Assembly: GCA_943324055.2 (NCBI GenBank)
Contig: CALPKD020000101.1
Location: 1-5,873 of the forward strand
DNA from: Chitinophaga pinensis
GTDB lineage: Bacteria > Bacteroidota > Bacteroidia > Chitinophagales > Chitinophagaceae
Length of the DNA: 5,873 nt
Reading direction: 5' to 3'
A model generated the notes under the pieces. The model saw nothing but the letters and a program-made list of their open reading frames with translations, made no database searches and was not told where the DNA came from. Positions 1-5,873 of the stretch are shown in pieces (the first letter of the stretch is position 1; each line of letters starts with the position of its first letter). Position numbers and translations under genes: made by a program.

Positions 1-1
1 T

Positions 2-88
2 AAATCCATTTTTTTAAAAAAGAAATGCTCTGCGACTATGAGTAAGGACTGTTTTGACGAAGTGCAATTTGATATGCTAGCAAAATAA
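2..88 (+). CDS. Possible C-terminal end of an upstream gene (partial)
   Basis: One plus-strand frame is open from the window edge for 28 codons and closes with TAA at 86-88. It reads about K-S-I-F-L-K-K-K-C-S-A-T-M-S-K-D and ends in D-M-L-A-K. The composition (charged, mixed, no low-complexity run) is compatible with a real protein tail. However, a stretch this short can stay open by chance even in AT-rich DNA. No domain can be recognised and no function is proposed. If real, the gene ends about 170 bases before the next plus-strand gene. That gap is AT-rich and shows no convincing terminator. Confidence 0.35.
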   Translation, partial: KSIFLKKKCSATMSKDCFDEVQFDMLAK

Positions 89-201
89 TATACAAATTCA
101 AAATACTTTCTTTTAGCATTCTTAATTTAATGCAGTCATATTTCTTTTCATTAATATATTAATTAACTTAGTAGTACATTCGGTAGTGTTAGCATTTTTG
201 T

Positions 202-218
202 ATCTAAATTTTTTAGAT
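202..218. repeat. Short inverted repeat upstream of the LTA-synthase-like gene
   Basis: ATCTAAA (202-208) and TTTAGAT (212-218) form a perfect 7-base inverted repeat around a TTT spacer, ending 39 bases before the preferred ATG at 258. The sequence TAGATTCG at 214-221 differs at one base from the Bacteroidota -7 consensus TAnnTTTG, but no TTTG lies at the usual distance upstream. It could be an operator or promoter part. In DNA this AT-rich a 7-base dyad may equally be chance. Confidence 0.25.
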
Positions 219-257
219 TCGATTACTGGCAATACTATCTTAATATCACGATTGACT

Positions 258-2213
258 ATGAATTATCTTAAAGCTAAATGTAAAAAAACAGCCGCTTTGC
301 TGGGGTTGCTAATATTGATGTATGTAATCATTAGACTACTTTTTGTATTTATGGTATCTACTGATGCTGCACAATATATTACATTTACGAAATATATATG
401 GTATTGTTGGAAAGGCCTGAGGTTTGATATTGCAGGATTGTGTATTCTTAATATTTTATTCTTGCTAGTATATTTTTTCCCCATGAAGTTCGTAGAAGCT
501 AATTGGATGAAAAATATTTTAAGATATCTTTTTATTATTACCAATGCTATCGGCTTATTGGTTAGTTGTGCTGATATTGTATATTATCCGTTTGTTCAAA
601 AAAGATTACAGGCTGAAACCTTTATGTACCTCACTGGCCAAAAAGGTAATGATGTCTATAATATTCTGCCAATATTCATTAAAGAGAACTGGCCTTTGAT
701 TATTCTGTTCATTGCGTTAATGTATGGATTAATAAAATTTACAAATAAAGTACTTAACGAAAAGCTATTACTCGAAGGAAATATTAAAACCTATCTAAGC
801 CAGACAATTGCCTTTTTATTGGTAGCTGGACTTTCTATATTGGGTGCCAGAGGGGGCTTTCAGATGAAGCCATTGGACATTATTTATGCTTCTGAGATGG
901 TTCCTGCAGAAGAGGTACAATATATATTAAATACACCTTTCACTATTGCAAAGACAATGGATAAATGGACTTTACCTTCCGTACATTATTACGCGCTAAA
1001 GGACTATTCTATTTGTGAGCTACCCGTCCATTTACCACTTGAAGCAGATTCTTTTAAAAAAAAGAATGTTGTAATTATTATCGTAGAAAGTTTATCTAGA
1101 AATTATATAAGTTATTTTAAAGGGACGAGTCAAACCCCTTTTCTGGATTCCCTTTTTCAAAAAAGCATGGTGTTTCAGAACAGTTATGCAAATGCCAAAG
1201 AATCTATACAAGGTATTCCTGCTGTAGTAGCAAGCATACCTTCATGGCAGGATGATCCTTATATTTTCTCCAAGTATGCGAGTAATAACATTCAATCAAT
1301 TGCTTCTGTTTTAAAACCTTATGGTTATGCATCTTATTTTTTTCATGGTGCAGGGAAGGGATCAATGGGTTTTGATGCTTTTGCTGCTTCTGCTGGGTTT
1401 GATCAGTATTTCGCAAAAGAGGATTATCCGGATCAGACTGCATTTGATGGCTCCTGGGGCATATGGGATGAACCTTTTTTACAATATATGTCATCTACCT
1501 TAAAAAAGGAGTCCAAGCCTTTCGTTTCTGTGGTATTTACTTTAAACAGTCATCATCCATATAAAATTCCTGCACAGTATGAATCAAAATTTATGGCTAA
1601 GGGTCATCCAATAAATAGAGCTGTTCAGTACACCGACTATGCTTTAAAATGTTTTTTTGATAGTGCAAAAAAGGAGCCCTGGTTTGCCAATACTTTATTT
1701 GTTATTACTGCGGATCATACTGGTCCCAATACAATTGAACAGTTAACCAATAAAGAGGATATGTCTATTCCTATTGTTTTTTATGAATACAATAGTAAAT
1801 TAACAGGGATAGAGAATCAAGTAGCCAATCAGATTGACATATTCCCCTCTATTTTAGATTTAATGAATTATAATAAACCTTTTTATTCTTTAGGAAAGTC
1901 CTTATTTATGAATGATTGTGAAAAATTTAGCATTAACTATAAGTCAGGTTTGTATCATTGTTTTAGTAAATCATACTGCTATCAATTTAATGGAGAGCGT
2001 TGTGTTGGGTTTTTTAATATGGAGAAAGATCCAAATTTTGTACATAATCTACAAATGGACAAACAGTATGAAATGCTTAAACTAGAACATGAAGTGTATA
2101 CTAAAAAGGCCATACAATCATTTAATCAATCTATGAATAACAATACGCTTACTTTTGACAGGTATATTGCTTTGAACAAAATACCAGTTACCAATGTAAT
2201 TAAGCTTAATTAA
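258..2213 (+). CDS. LTA synthase/MdoB-type membrane sulfatase-fold phosphotransferase
   Basis: This is a predicted inner-membrane enzyme of the alkaline phosphatase superfamily (sulfatase fold, LtaS/OpgB type). Family members move phosphoglycerol or phosphoethanolamine head groups from phospholipids to envelope polymers or glycans. Numbering from the ATG at 258 (651 aa), five hydrophobic segments lie near residues 10-32, 56-75, 85-107, 144-162 and 180-196, followed by a periplasmic catalytic domain from about 270. Visible motifs are N-V-V-I-I-I-V-E-S with E277 as metal ligand, the nucleophile region ANAKESIQG with S316 the likely Ser/Thr nucleophile, WGIWDE (400-405), NSHHPY (430-435), YTDYAL (458-463), the metal-binding D486-H487-T488, and QIDIFPSILDLM (525-536). 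The layout and length match the family. An in-frame GTG at 186 would add 24 residues, but the ATG gives a typical short basic N-terminus before the first membrane helix. The substrate is not determined; teichoic acid is unlikely in a Gram-negative cell. It stands alone and converges with the next gene. Confidence 0.9.
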   Translation: MNYLKAKCKKTAALLGLLILMYVIIRLLFVFMVSTDAAQYITFTKYIWYCWKGLRFDIAGLCILNILFLLVYFFPMKFVEANWMKNILRYLFIITNAIGLLVSCADIVYYPFVQKRLQAETFMYLTGQKGNDVYNILPIFIKENWPLIILFIALMYGLIKFTNKVLNEKLLLEGNIKTYLSQTIAFLLVAGLSILGARGGFQMKPLDIIYASEMVPAEEVQYILNTPFTIAKTMDKWTLPSVHYYALKDYSICELPVHLPLEADSFKKKNVVIIIVESLSRNYISYFKGTSQTPFLDSLFQKSMVFQNSYANAKESIQGIPAVVASIPSWQDDPYIFSKYASNNIQSIASVLKPYGYASYFFHGAGKGSMGFDAFAASAGFDQYFAKEDYPDQTAFDGSWGIWDEPFLQYMSSTLKKESKPFVSVVFTLNSHHPYKIPAQYESKFMAKGHPINRAVQYTDYALKCFFDSAKKEPWFANTLFVITADHTGPNTIEQLTNKEDMSIPIVFYEYNSKLTGIENQVANQIDIFPSILDLMNYNKPFYSLGKSLFMNDCEKFSINYKSGLYHCFSKSYCYQFNGERCVGFFNMEKDPNFVHNLQMDKQYEMLKLEHEVYTKKAIQSFNQSMNNNTLTFDRYIALNKIPVTNVIKLN

Positions 2214-2218
2214 GTACA

Positions 2219-2240
2219 AACCTTCGGTTATATTTTATTT
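2219..2240. terminator. Weak candidate bidirectional terminator between convergent genes
   Basis: Only 21 bases separate the two convergent stop codons. They contain AACC-TTC-GGTT (2219-2229), a 4-base stem around a tight loop, followed by a T-rich run on the plus strand that enters the end of the neighbouring gene. The stem is short, so this is at best a weak intrinsic terminator. The call rests mainly on its position between convergent genes. Confidence 0.25.
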
Positions 2241-3434
2241 AGTTCCAGTTGCAGGCTCAAATAAATCTTTGAGCGCTTTTTGCAATGCTTCACCACGTAA
2301 ATCTTTTCCAATTATTTTCCCATCACGATCTAATAAATAGTTTTGAGGAATAGCTTGTATACCATAAGTTTTTGCTACTTGGTTATCCCAGAATTTTAAA
2401 TCTGAAACATGATTCCAAGTTAATTTATCAGCATGAATTGCAGCTAACCATTTGTCTTTTGCATTTGGCTGATCCAAGGATACACCAAGTACTGTAAAGC
2501 CTTTGTCCTTATAAGTATTGTAAGCTATTACCACGTTTGGATTTTCCGCTCTGCAAGGGCCACACCAGCTAGCCCAAAAATCAATCAAAACATATTTTCC
2601 TTTTAATGACGATAAGCTAAAGGCAACCCCTGCAGTATCGTTTTGAGTAAAGGGAATAGCAAATTGGCCAATTTCTAATTTCTTAGCTAATTCAATCTTG
2701 TCCAAAATCGCTTTTCCACCCGGAAGCTTCTTTGGTATATCTCCTAACTGTGCATATAAAGGCGCTACAACTGATGGGTTGATAGCATAACCTGCATACT
2801 GGTTTAATGCATATAAGGCAACGGCTGAATTTTTCGTGTCCTTTGCTTTTAGGAATGGTAAGTATACTTTTTCTTTTATTTGATTGTCGACAGAATCTAT
2901 TGACTTTTCAATTAAATCACTTGCAGCTGCGTCCTTAATTTTTCGTGCTTCTGAATATTGTGCATAAAGGACTTTTAATACTGGATCGTATTTTGACACA
3001 TTTGCTTTTAAGGCTGTATATTGCTCATGTGATTTAGATCCCGTAATTTTACTATTGCTAAAACTATCTATTGTGTTAATATTAATGGTGCCAGGCTCTA
3101 GATAAACAGTTAAATAGTTTCTCGCAACATTCGCCTTAACCTTTTTACTAGTATCTGTTGAAGCTGCAGGCACGATTCTTAATTGAGCTAGCATTGGTTC
3201 GTCCATACTCAACTCAAACACGGCTGATTTTGAATTATTTAATTCAACACTGTCGTTAAACCTAACTTTTGTCGTTGTATTATAATAGGATATAAAAATT
3301 TTCGCTACAGGTTCAAAGTTGTTGGTTACATCTGCCTTAATAGTAAGATTCTTTTTACTAGAATTTGCAGTTTGGGCGTTAGATTGGCTATAAACTATAA
3401 ATAACACAACTAAAAGGGATATTCTTTTTAACAT
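2235..3434 (-). CDS. Exported TlpA/ResA-like thioredoxin-fold protein with DUF4369 N-domain
   Basis: This is a predicted periplasmic thiol-disulfide oxidoreductase of 399 aa. Residues 1-20 form a signal peptide (M-L-K-R, a hydrophobic core, then S-N-A|Q). Residues about 28-125 match the DUF4369 pattern common in Bacteroidota: a beta-rich domain with D-S-V, a 'DEP' turn and 'YLEPGTINI'. Residues about 130-250 are a helical linker. The C-terminal thioredoxin/AhpC-TSA-like domain (about 253-395) has 'LKGKYVLIDFWASWCGPC' with the active-site pair C291 and C294, and the cis-proline loop 'YGIQAIPQNYLLDRDGKII' with P363. These two cysteines are the only ones in the protein, which fits a simple dithiol reductase. 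In this family such proteins reduce disulfides in periplasmic or cytochrome-c-maturation clients; the client here is unknown. It lies downstream of the regulator on the same strand with a 227-base gap, so co-transcription is uncertain. The length is usual for the family. Confidence 0.92.
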   Translation of the reverse strand: MLKRISLLVVLFIVYSQSNAQTANSSKKNLTIKADVTNNFEPVAKIFISYYNTTTKVRFNDSVELNNSKSAVFELSMDEPMLAQLRIVPAASTDTSKKVKANVARNYLTVYLEPGTININTIDSFSNSKITGSKSHEQYTALKANVSKYDPVLKVLYAQYSEARKIKDAAASDLIEKSIDSVDNQIKEKVYLPFLKAKDTKNSAVALYALNQYAGYAINPSVVAPLYAQLGDIPKKLPGGKAILDKIELAKKLEIGQFAIPFTQNDTAGVAFSLSSLKGKYVLIDFWASWCGPCRAENPNVVIAYNTYKDKGFTVLGVSLDQPNAKDKWLAAIHADKLTWNHVSDLKFWDNQVAKTYGIQAIPQNYLLDRDGKIIGKDLRGEALQKALKDLFEPATGTK

Positions 3435-3473
3435 ATGCTTTAATTTAATGGTAATATACGAATATTATTAAAA

Positions 3474-3492
3474 GTCTACATTAGAGGTAGAC
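3474..3492. repeat. Inverted repeat upstream of the thioredoxin-like gene
   Basis: GTCTAC (3474-3479) and GTAGAC (3487-3492) form a perfect 6-base inverted repeat with a 7-base spacer, located 40-58 bases before the start codon of the minus-strand thioredoxin-like gene. The position suits an operator or a 5'-leader hairpin. The arms are short and no clear -7/-33 pair was found beside them, so a regulatory role is only a suggestion. Confidence 0.3.
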
Positions 3493-3539
3493 ATATTGTT
3501 AGAAACTTAATTTCCATAAAAGTATCCAGTCGTAACCCC

Positions 3540-3665
3540 TCAATCCATTAGTGTATTGCTTCCAGTTATAAAAACACTATCTAGTCCCATGAATAGTGAA
3601 CTAGTCAAACCGCTTTCATCTGTCCCATCTCTAACAAATAAGATAACTTGTTTATTTTTTTTCAT
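3540..3665 (-). CDS. Possible 41-aa small protein overlapping the regulator stop (ATGA)
   Basis: On the minus strand an ATG at 3665 overlaps the regulator's TGA stop by four bases (ATGA), the usual geometry for translational coupling. The frame runs 41 codons to a TGA at 3540-3542. The product starts M-K-K-N-K-Q-V-I-L-F-V-R-D-G and continues as a polar, Ser/Thr/Gly-rich chain ending in S-N-T-L-M-D. It has no cysteine, no clear membrane helix and no double-glycine leader. The family is not recognised. Directly after the start is a run of eight A. After the stop, the same frame stays open ten more codons (G-V-T-T-G-Y-F-Y-G-N) before TAA, so a decayed longer gene is possible. The evidence for expression is only the overlap and the lysine-rich start; the ORF may be chance. 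Confidence 0.4.
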   Translation of the reverse strand: MKKNKQVILFVRDGTDESGLTSSLFMGLDSVFITGSNTLMD

Positions 3666-4795
3666 GTCAATGAGGTTTTATGTATACTTTTTCTATTAAT
3701 TACATAATCACTAACAGACAATCCCATAAATTTTTTAAAATTTTTGGAGAAGGTAAATCTTGAATTAAATAAACATACTTCACCTAAGTGCTCTATAGTG
3801 TAATTATCAAGGTATTCTTCGTTGATGAGTAATACTGCATAATTAATTTTTACTAAATTAGTAAAGTCACTTACCGAATAATTACAATAATACTTGAACA
3901 CTAATTCAATATGGCTTCGAGGTATTTTCAATTCTTTTGCTAAGGTATCGGCAGTAAAACTAAACGATGTAATAGCTATTTCTGATTTTTGAAGTTTTTG
4001 AATATTTAAAATAATATCGTCTATTTTATTTGAAATATTTTTATACAATATTTTATCTTTTTCTTCAATGGCTTTTAATGGTTTTTGATTCCAAATTAAA
4101 AATGCCTGTGGCTCATTAGTCTGTATATTTTTCAATAAATTGTATTCTCCGAATATAATTACAGGATTTTTAAATATATATAATAATGCACCAAGCCAAA
4201 GTAAAGAAGTGTATCGGTAAAAATCATTAAGATTTATTTCAGACTTGGGGCTACTAAACAAATAGTAGTTGGAGAAAAAAAGCATTGAAAAAGTAGTCAA
4301 AGTCATAAACAAGGTCCACGTCCTGATGGTTTTGTAACTCCCTTCTTGGTACAGGGAGCGATTTTTTGTTTTCAACAGCCCAATGACTAACCAAATAATC
4401 CCACCGTAATAGCAGCTCGAAAATGCTAAAAAAAAATAGTGACTAATTTTATAGTTAACAACGAATATGTCAAATAGCACGAATAGGGTAGGCAAAATAA
4501 AATGGGACAATTCCTTTTTGAGGTTAGCGTTTACTAAAATTAGCCTTCGGAAAAATAAGTAATAGAGGGGGACTATAAAGAAGGCAAAAGTTAGCCTCAA
4601 TTTTAAGGGACTATAGGTTAATGTAGTAAATTGCAACACTTCAATGGCATTCACAAAACGTTGAATTCCAGCTATAAATAGAATAATTACCAGATACACA
4701 TTTGTCTTTCGGTTTGGCTTTGGATTAAAAAGCATTAAGGCCACTACAAAAAGGCACAAAAAACCAACAAGTAGCGAAGTAATGTTTAAAAACAT
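3662..4795 (-). CDS. Membrane-anchored AraC-family transcriptional regulator
   Basis: This 377-aa protein joins an N-terminal membrane domain to a C-terminal AraC-type DNA-binding domain, a layout frequent in Bacteroidota. Seven hydrophobic segments can be placed near residues 3-23, 33-50, 66-84, 98-116, 119-140, 160-180 and 194-215. A charged helical linker follows at about 220-270. The DNA-binding domain occupies about 275-370: a first helix-turn-helix around 'TADTLAKELKIPRSHIELVF', then 'VKINYAVLLINEE', and a second helix-turn-helix at 'IEHLGEVCLFNSRFTFSKNF' leading to the family-typical 'KKFMGLSVSDYV'. The role is presumably to sense an envelope or membrane signal and regulate nearby promoters; the signal is unknown. 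It is divergent from the collar-domain gene across a 109-base region rich in repeats, so self-regulation and control of that gene are plausible. Its stop overlaps a possible small ORF. The ATG start gives a natural first membrane helix. Confidence 0.88.
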   Translation of the reverse strand: MFLNITSLLVGFLCLFVVALMLFNPKPNRKTNVYLVIILFIAGIQRFVNAIEVLQFTTLTYSPLKLRLTFAFFIVPLYYLFFRRLILVNANLKKELSHFILPTLFVLFDIFVVNYKISHYFFLAFSSCYYGGIIWLVIGLLKTKNRSLYQEGSYKTIRTWTLFMTLTTFSMLFFSNYYLFSSPKSEINLNDFYRYTSLLWLGALLYIFKNPVIIFGEYNLLKNIQTNEPQAFLIWNQKPLKAIEEKDKILYKNISNKIDDIILNIQKLQKSEIAITSFSFTADTLAKELKIPRSHIELVFKYYCNYSVSDFTNLVKINYAVLLINEEYLDNYTIEHLGEVCLFNSRFTFSKNFKKFMGLSVSDYVINRKSIHKTSLT

Positions 4796-4826
4796 GTGTC
4801 AAATATTCAAAATGTGTCACAAATAT
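4794..4826. repeat. Two direct repeats ATGTGTC at the regulator start
   Basis: ATGTGTC occurs at 4794-4800 and again at 4812-4818, starting 18 bases apart. Each copy is followed by AAATAT, directly in the first and after AC in the second (ending at 4826). The first copy overlaps the start codon of the minus-strand regulator, and the second sits beside its -7-like element. AraC-family proteins commonly bind direct repeats about two helical turns apart, so a self-repression site is possible. That binding role is inference. Confidence 0.4.
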
Positions 4827-4827
4827 A
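4820..4827 (-). promoter_or_regulatory. Candidate Bacteroidota -7 element for the regulator gene
   Basis: Read on the minus strand, the sequence is TATATTTG, an exact match to the Bacteroidota -7 consensus TAnnTTTG. It lies 24 bases upstream of the regulator ATG, which would give a short leader. No TTTG is visible at the expected 19-21 bases further upstream, so the -33 part is missing or degenerate. An activator could compensate for this. Confidence 0.4.
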
Positions 4828-4869
4828 CCACTTTGCGGATATCCTAGTTTTATTGTTTAGGCTTATACC

Positions 4870-4897
4870 TTTATTTGTAAGGTCACTTACAAATAAA
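4870..4897. repeat. Perfect 12-base inverted repeat before the collar-domain gene
   Basis: TTTATTTGTAAG (4870-4881) and CTTACAAATAAA (4886-4897) are perfect reverse complements separated by GTCA. The element ends seven bases before the ATG at 4905. As DNA it could be an operator for a dimeric regulator. As RNA it would form a 12-bp hairpin in the leader, next to the start codon, able to affect translation or stability. A weak -7-like TACCTTTA (4866-4873) overlaps its left edge, so transcription might start within or just after the repeat. In that case only the DNA role would apply. It lacks the GC-rich stem of an intrinsic terminator. Confidence 0.6.
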
Positions 4898-4904
4898 CAA
4901 AGTC

Positions 4905-5801
4905 ATGAAAAAATCAAAGGTTCTTTTAGTAGTCATTTTAGGCTTGCTTTTTAATACAAAAACGAATGCGCAAACTACTGTTCTTTCCTCAGGAATGTCA
5001 ATTCAAGGAATTGCTAGAGATAATAGTAACCAAGCATTGGCCAATATGGACCAAGACCTTGTATTTACTGTTTACTATTTTATTGGCGCTTCCACAACCC
5101 CTACTGTTATACAAACAAGGACCGCAACTGTAAAAACCGATAACTTTGGGGTATTTTCCTATGTTTTTGTGATTGACCAAGCACAATTCAATCTAATTAG
5201 TAACAATTCATCCTATTTAAAAGTAAGCAACAGTGCGAGTGTAGTGTTTTCTGATGAAAAACTACAAACTGTTCCTTATGCAATTTATGCACAAAATGGG
5301 GTGCCAACTGGTTCTATTATGCCATTTATAGGCACTGTTGCACCTATTGGATGGCTGCTTTGTGATGGAACTGCTATTCCAAGTGGCAGCTTTTATGATA
5401 ATTTAAGAAACTTGGCAGGTGCTAATACACCCGATTTACGCGCTATGTTCTTGCGTGGCGCAGGTACAGGGAATGGCAAAGTAGGCCCTGCTTTAAAAGA
5501 AATAGTGCAGGATGATGTTAAAGCGCATTTACACGCCGTTACTTTAACAACTAGCAATGATGGAGCTCACTGGCATCCACTTACTAGACGATCTAATCCA
5601 GATAATGGAGCTTATGACGCTGGAGATAGTAAAGTCAGTGAAGAGTCAGCCGTCACAACAAATAGACCAATAATTGGGCAATTTTCTACATTGACTGCAG
5701 GCAGTCATACCCATAATGTAAATGGTAACACTGCGGTTAATGGATCAGCAACAGAAACGCGCCCAATCAACTATGGCGTAAACTATATTATAAAATTATA
5801 A
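4905..5801 (+). CDS. Exported phage tail collar-domain protein
   Basis: This 298-aa protein begins with a signal peptide (M-K-K-S-K, hydrophobic 6-16, cleavage after N-A at 22, giving a mature N-terminal Q). Residues about 30-128 follow a pattern seen in many exported Bacteroidota proteins: 'QGIARDNSNQAL', a beta-rich stretch with 'TDNFGVFSYVF', and the closing 'LQTVPYAIYAQN'. Residues about 134-298 resemble the phage Tail Collar domain: 'PTGSIMPFIG', 'PIGWLLCDGTAIP' (147-159), 'TPDLRAMFLRG' (175-185) and the C-terminal 'TRPINYGVNYIIKL'. Three H-x-H motifs, HLH (208-210), HWH (222-224) and HTH (268-270), recall the metal-binding H-x-H sites of phage fibre tips. It is probably a secreted or surface beta-structured protein, possibly trimeric and used in adhesion or glycan binding; that role is inferred. 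No T9SS C-terminal sorting domain is visible. It is divergent from the membrane regulator. No phage genes lie nearby, so this is not an obvious prophage. Confidence 0.85.
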   Translation: MKKSKVLLVVILGLLFNTKTNAQTTVLSSGMSIQGIARDNSNQALANMDQDLVFTVYYFIGASTTPTVIQTRTATVKTDNFGVFSYVFVIDQAQFNLISNNSSYLKVSNSASVVFSDEKLQTVPYAIYAQNGVPTGSIMPFIGTVAPIGWLLCDGTAIPSGSFYDNLRNLAGANTPDLRAMFLRGAGTGNGKVGPALKEIVQDDVKAHLHAVTLTTSNDGAHWHPLTRRSNPDNGAYDAGDSKVSEESAVTTNRPIIGQFSTLTAGSHTHNVNGNTAVNGSATETRPINYGVNYIIKL

Positions 5802-5855
5802 TCCGACTCCGATTTTCCGCTTTTTGCTTTTTTACCCTTACAATGTTCTTTTACA

Positions 5856-5873
5856 ATGAAAAATATTCTTGTA
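5856..5873 (+). CDS. Possible start of a downstream gene (partial)
   Basis: An ATG at 5856 opens a frame reading M-K-N-I-L-V to the window edge. A lysine followed by hydrophobic residues is typical of a signal-peptide start, and it lies 54 bases after the collar-domain gene on the same strand, so a two-gene unit is plausible. The upstream sequence is T- and C-rich with no Shine-Dalgarno site. A second ATG at 5843 in another frame also reaches the edge. Six codons are too few to name a product. Confidence 0.35.

Noticed and set aside
150..163. Perfect 14-base palindrome ATTAATATATTAAT
   Set aside because: Made only of A and T within a very AT-rich intergenic stretch, so symmetry is expected by chance; no promoter element is aligned with it.
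263..544. Minus-strand open frame of 93 codons
   Set aside because: It lies wholly inside the well-supported LTA-synthase-like gene on the opposite strand and shows no recognisable domain.
1204..1503. Open frames on both strands (1204-1494 minus, 1321-1503 plus)
   Set aside because: Both overlap the catalytic domain of the LTA-synthase-like gene in other frames; their products are low-complexity (for example Gln/His-rich) as expected for shadow translations.
3502..3509. Minus-strand TAAGTTTC as a -7 element for the thioredoxin-like gene
   Set aside because: It departs from TAnnTTTG at the last base, has no TTTG at the right distance upstream, and would leave a leader of about 70 bases without other support.
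4870..4897. Intrinsic terminator at the 12-base inverted repeat
   Set aside because: The stem is AT-rich, no T-tract follows on either strand, and it sits just before a start codon between divergent genes.
4998..5186. Minus-strand open frame of 62 codons
   Set aside because: Antisense to the N-terminal domain of the collar protein, with no domain or promoter support.
4905..5801. Prophage or phage-tail island suggested by the collar domain
   Set aside because: No capsid, terminase, baseplate, lysis or integrase gene is present, and the protein has a signal peptide and a Bacteroidota-type N-terminal domain, so a secreted host protein is the better reading.

Overview
The window looks like a piece of chromosome from an AT-rich Gram-negative member of the Bacteroidota, most likely from the Sphingobacteriia/Chitinophagia side. 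The evidence is a DUF4369-TlpA type thioredoxin protein, a transcription factor with a multi-pass membrane N-terminus and an AraC-type C-terminus, exported proteins whose signal peptides end in N-A-Q, a 'VPYAIYAQ' linker typical of Bacteroidota exported proteins, starts without clear Shine-Dalgarno sites, and one good match to the Bacteroidota -7 element TAnnTTTG. No rRNA, tRNA, CRISPR array, insertion sequence or integrase is visible.

Layout from left to right. Positions 2-88 may be the C-terminal end of an upstream gene. A plus-strand gene (258-2213) encodes an inner-membrane alkaline-phosphatase-superfamily enzyme of the LTA synthase/MdoB type. It converges on a minus-strand block. Read from right to left, that block holds a membrane-anchored AraC-type regulator (4795-3662), a possible 41-codon ORF overlapping its stop by ATGA (3665-3540), and an exported thioredoxin-fold protein (3434-2235). 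Divergent from the regulator is an exported protein with a phage tail collar domain (4905-5801). The first codons of a further plus-strand gene may begin at 5856.

The most structured non-coding DNA is the 109-base divergent intergenic region (4796-4904). It holds a -7-like element for the regulator, two copies of ATGTGTC spaced 18 bases apart, and a perfect 12-base inverted repeat with a 4-base spacer just before the collar gene. The simplest reading (inference) is that the membrane regulator controls itself and the divergent collar-protein gene. The thioredoxin and LTA-synthase-like proteins belong to cell-envelope redox and envelope-glycan or lipid modification; no specific link to the collar gene is shown by sequence.

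Most of the window is ordinary envelope-related gene content. The parts worth a second look are the small overlapping ORF, the intergenic repeats, and the host-encoded secreted collar protein with three H-x-H motifs.
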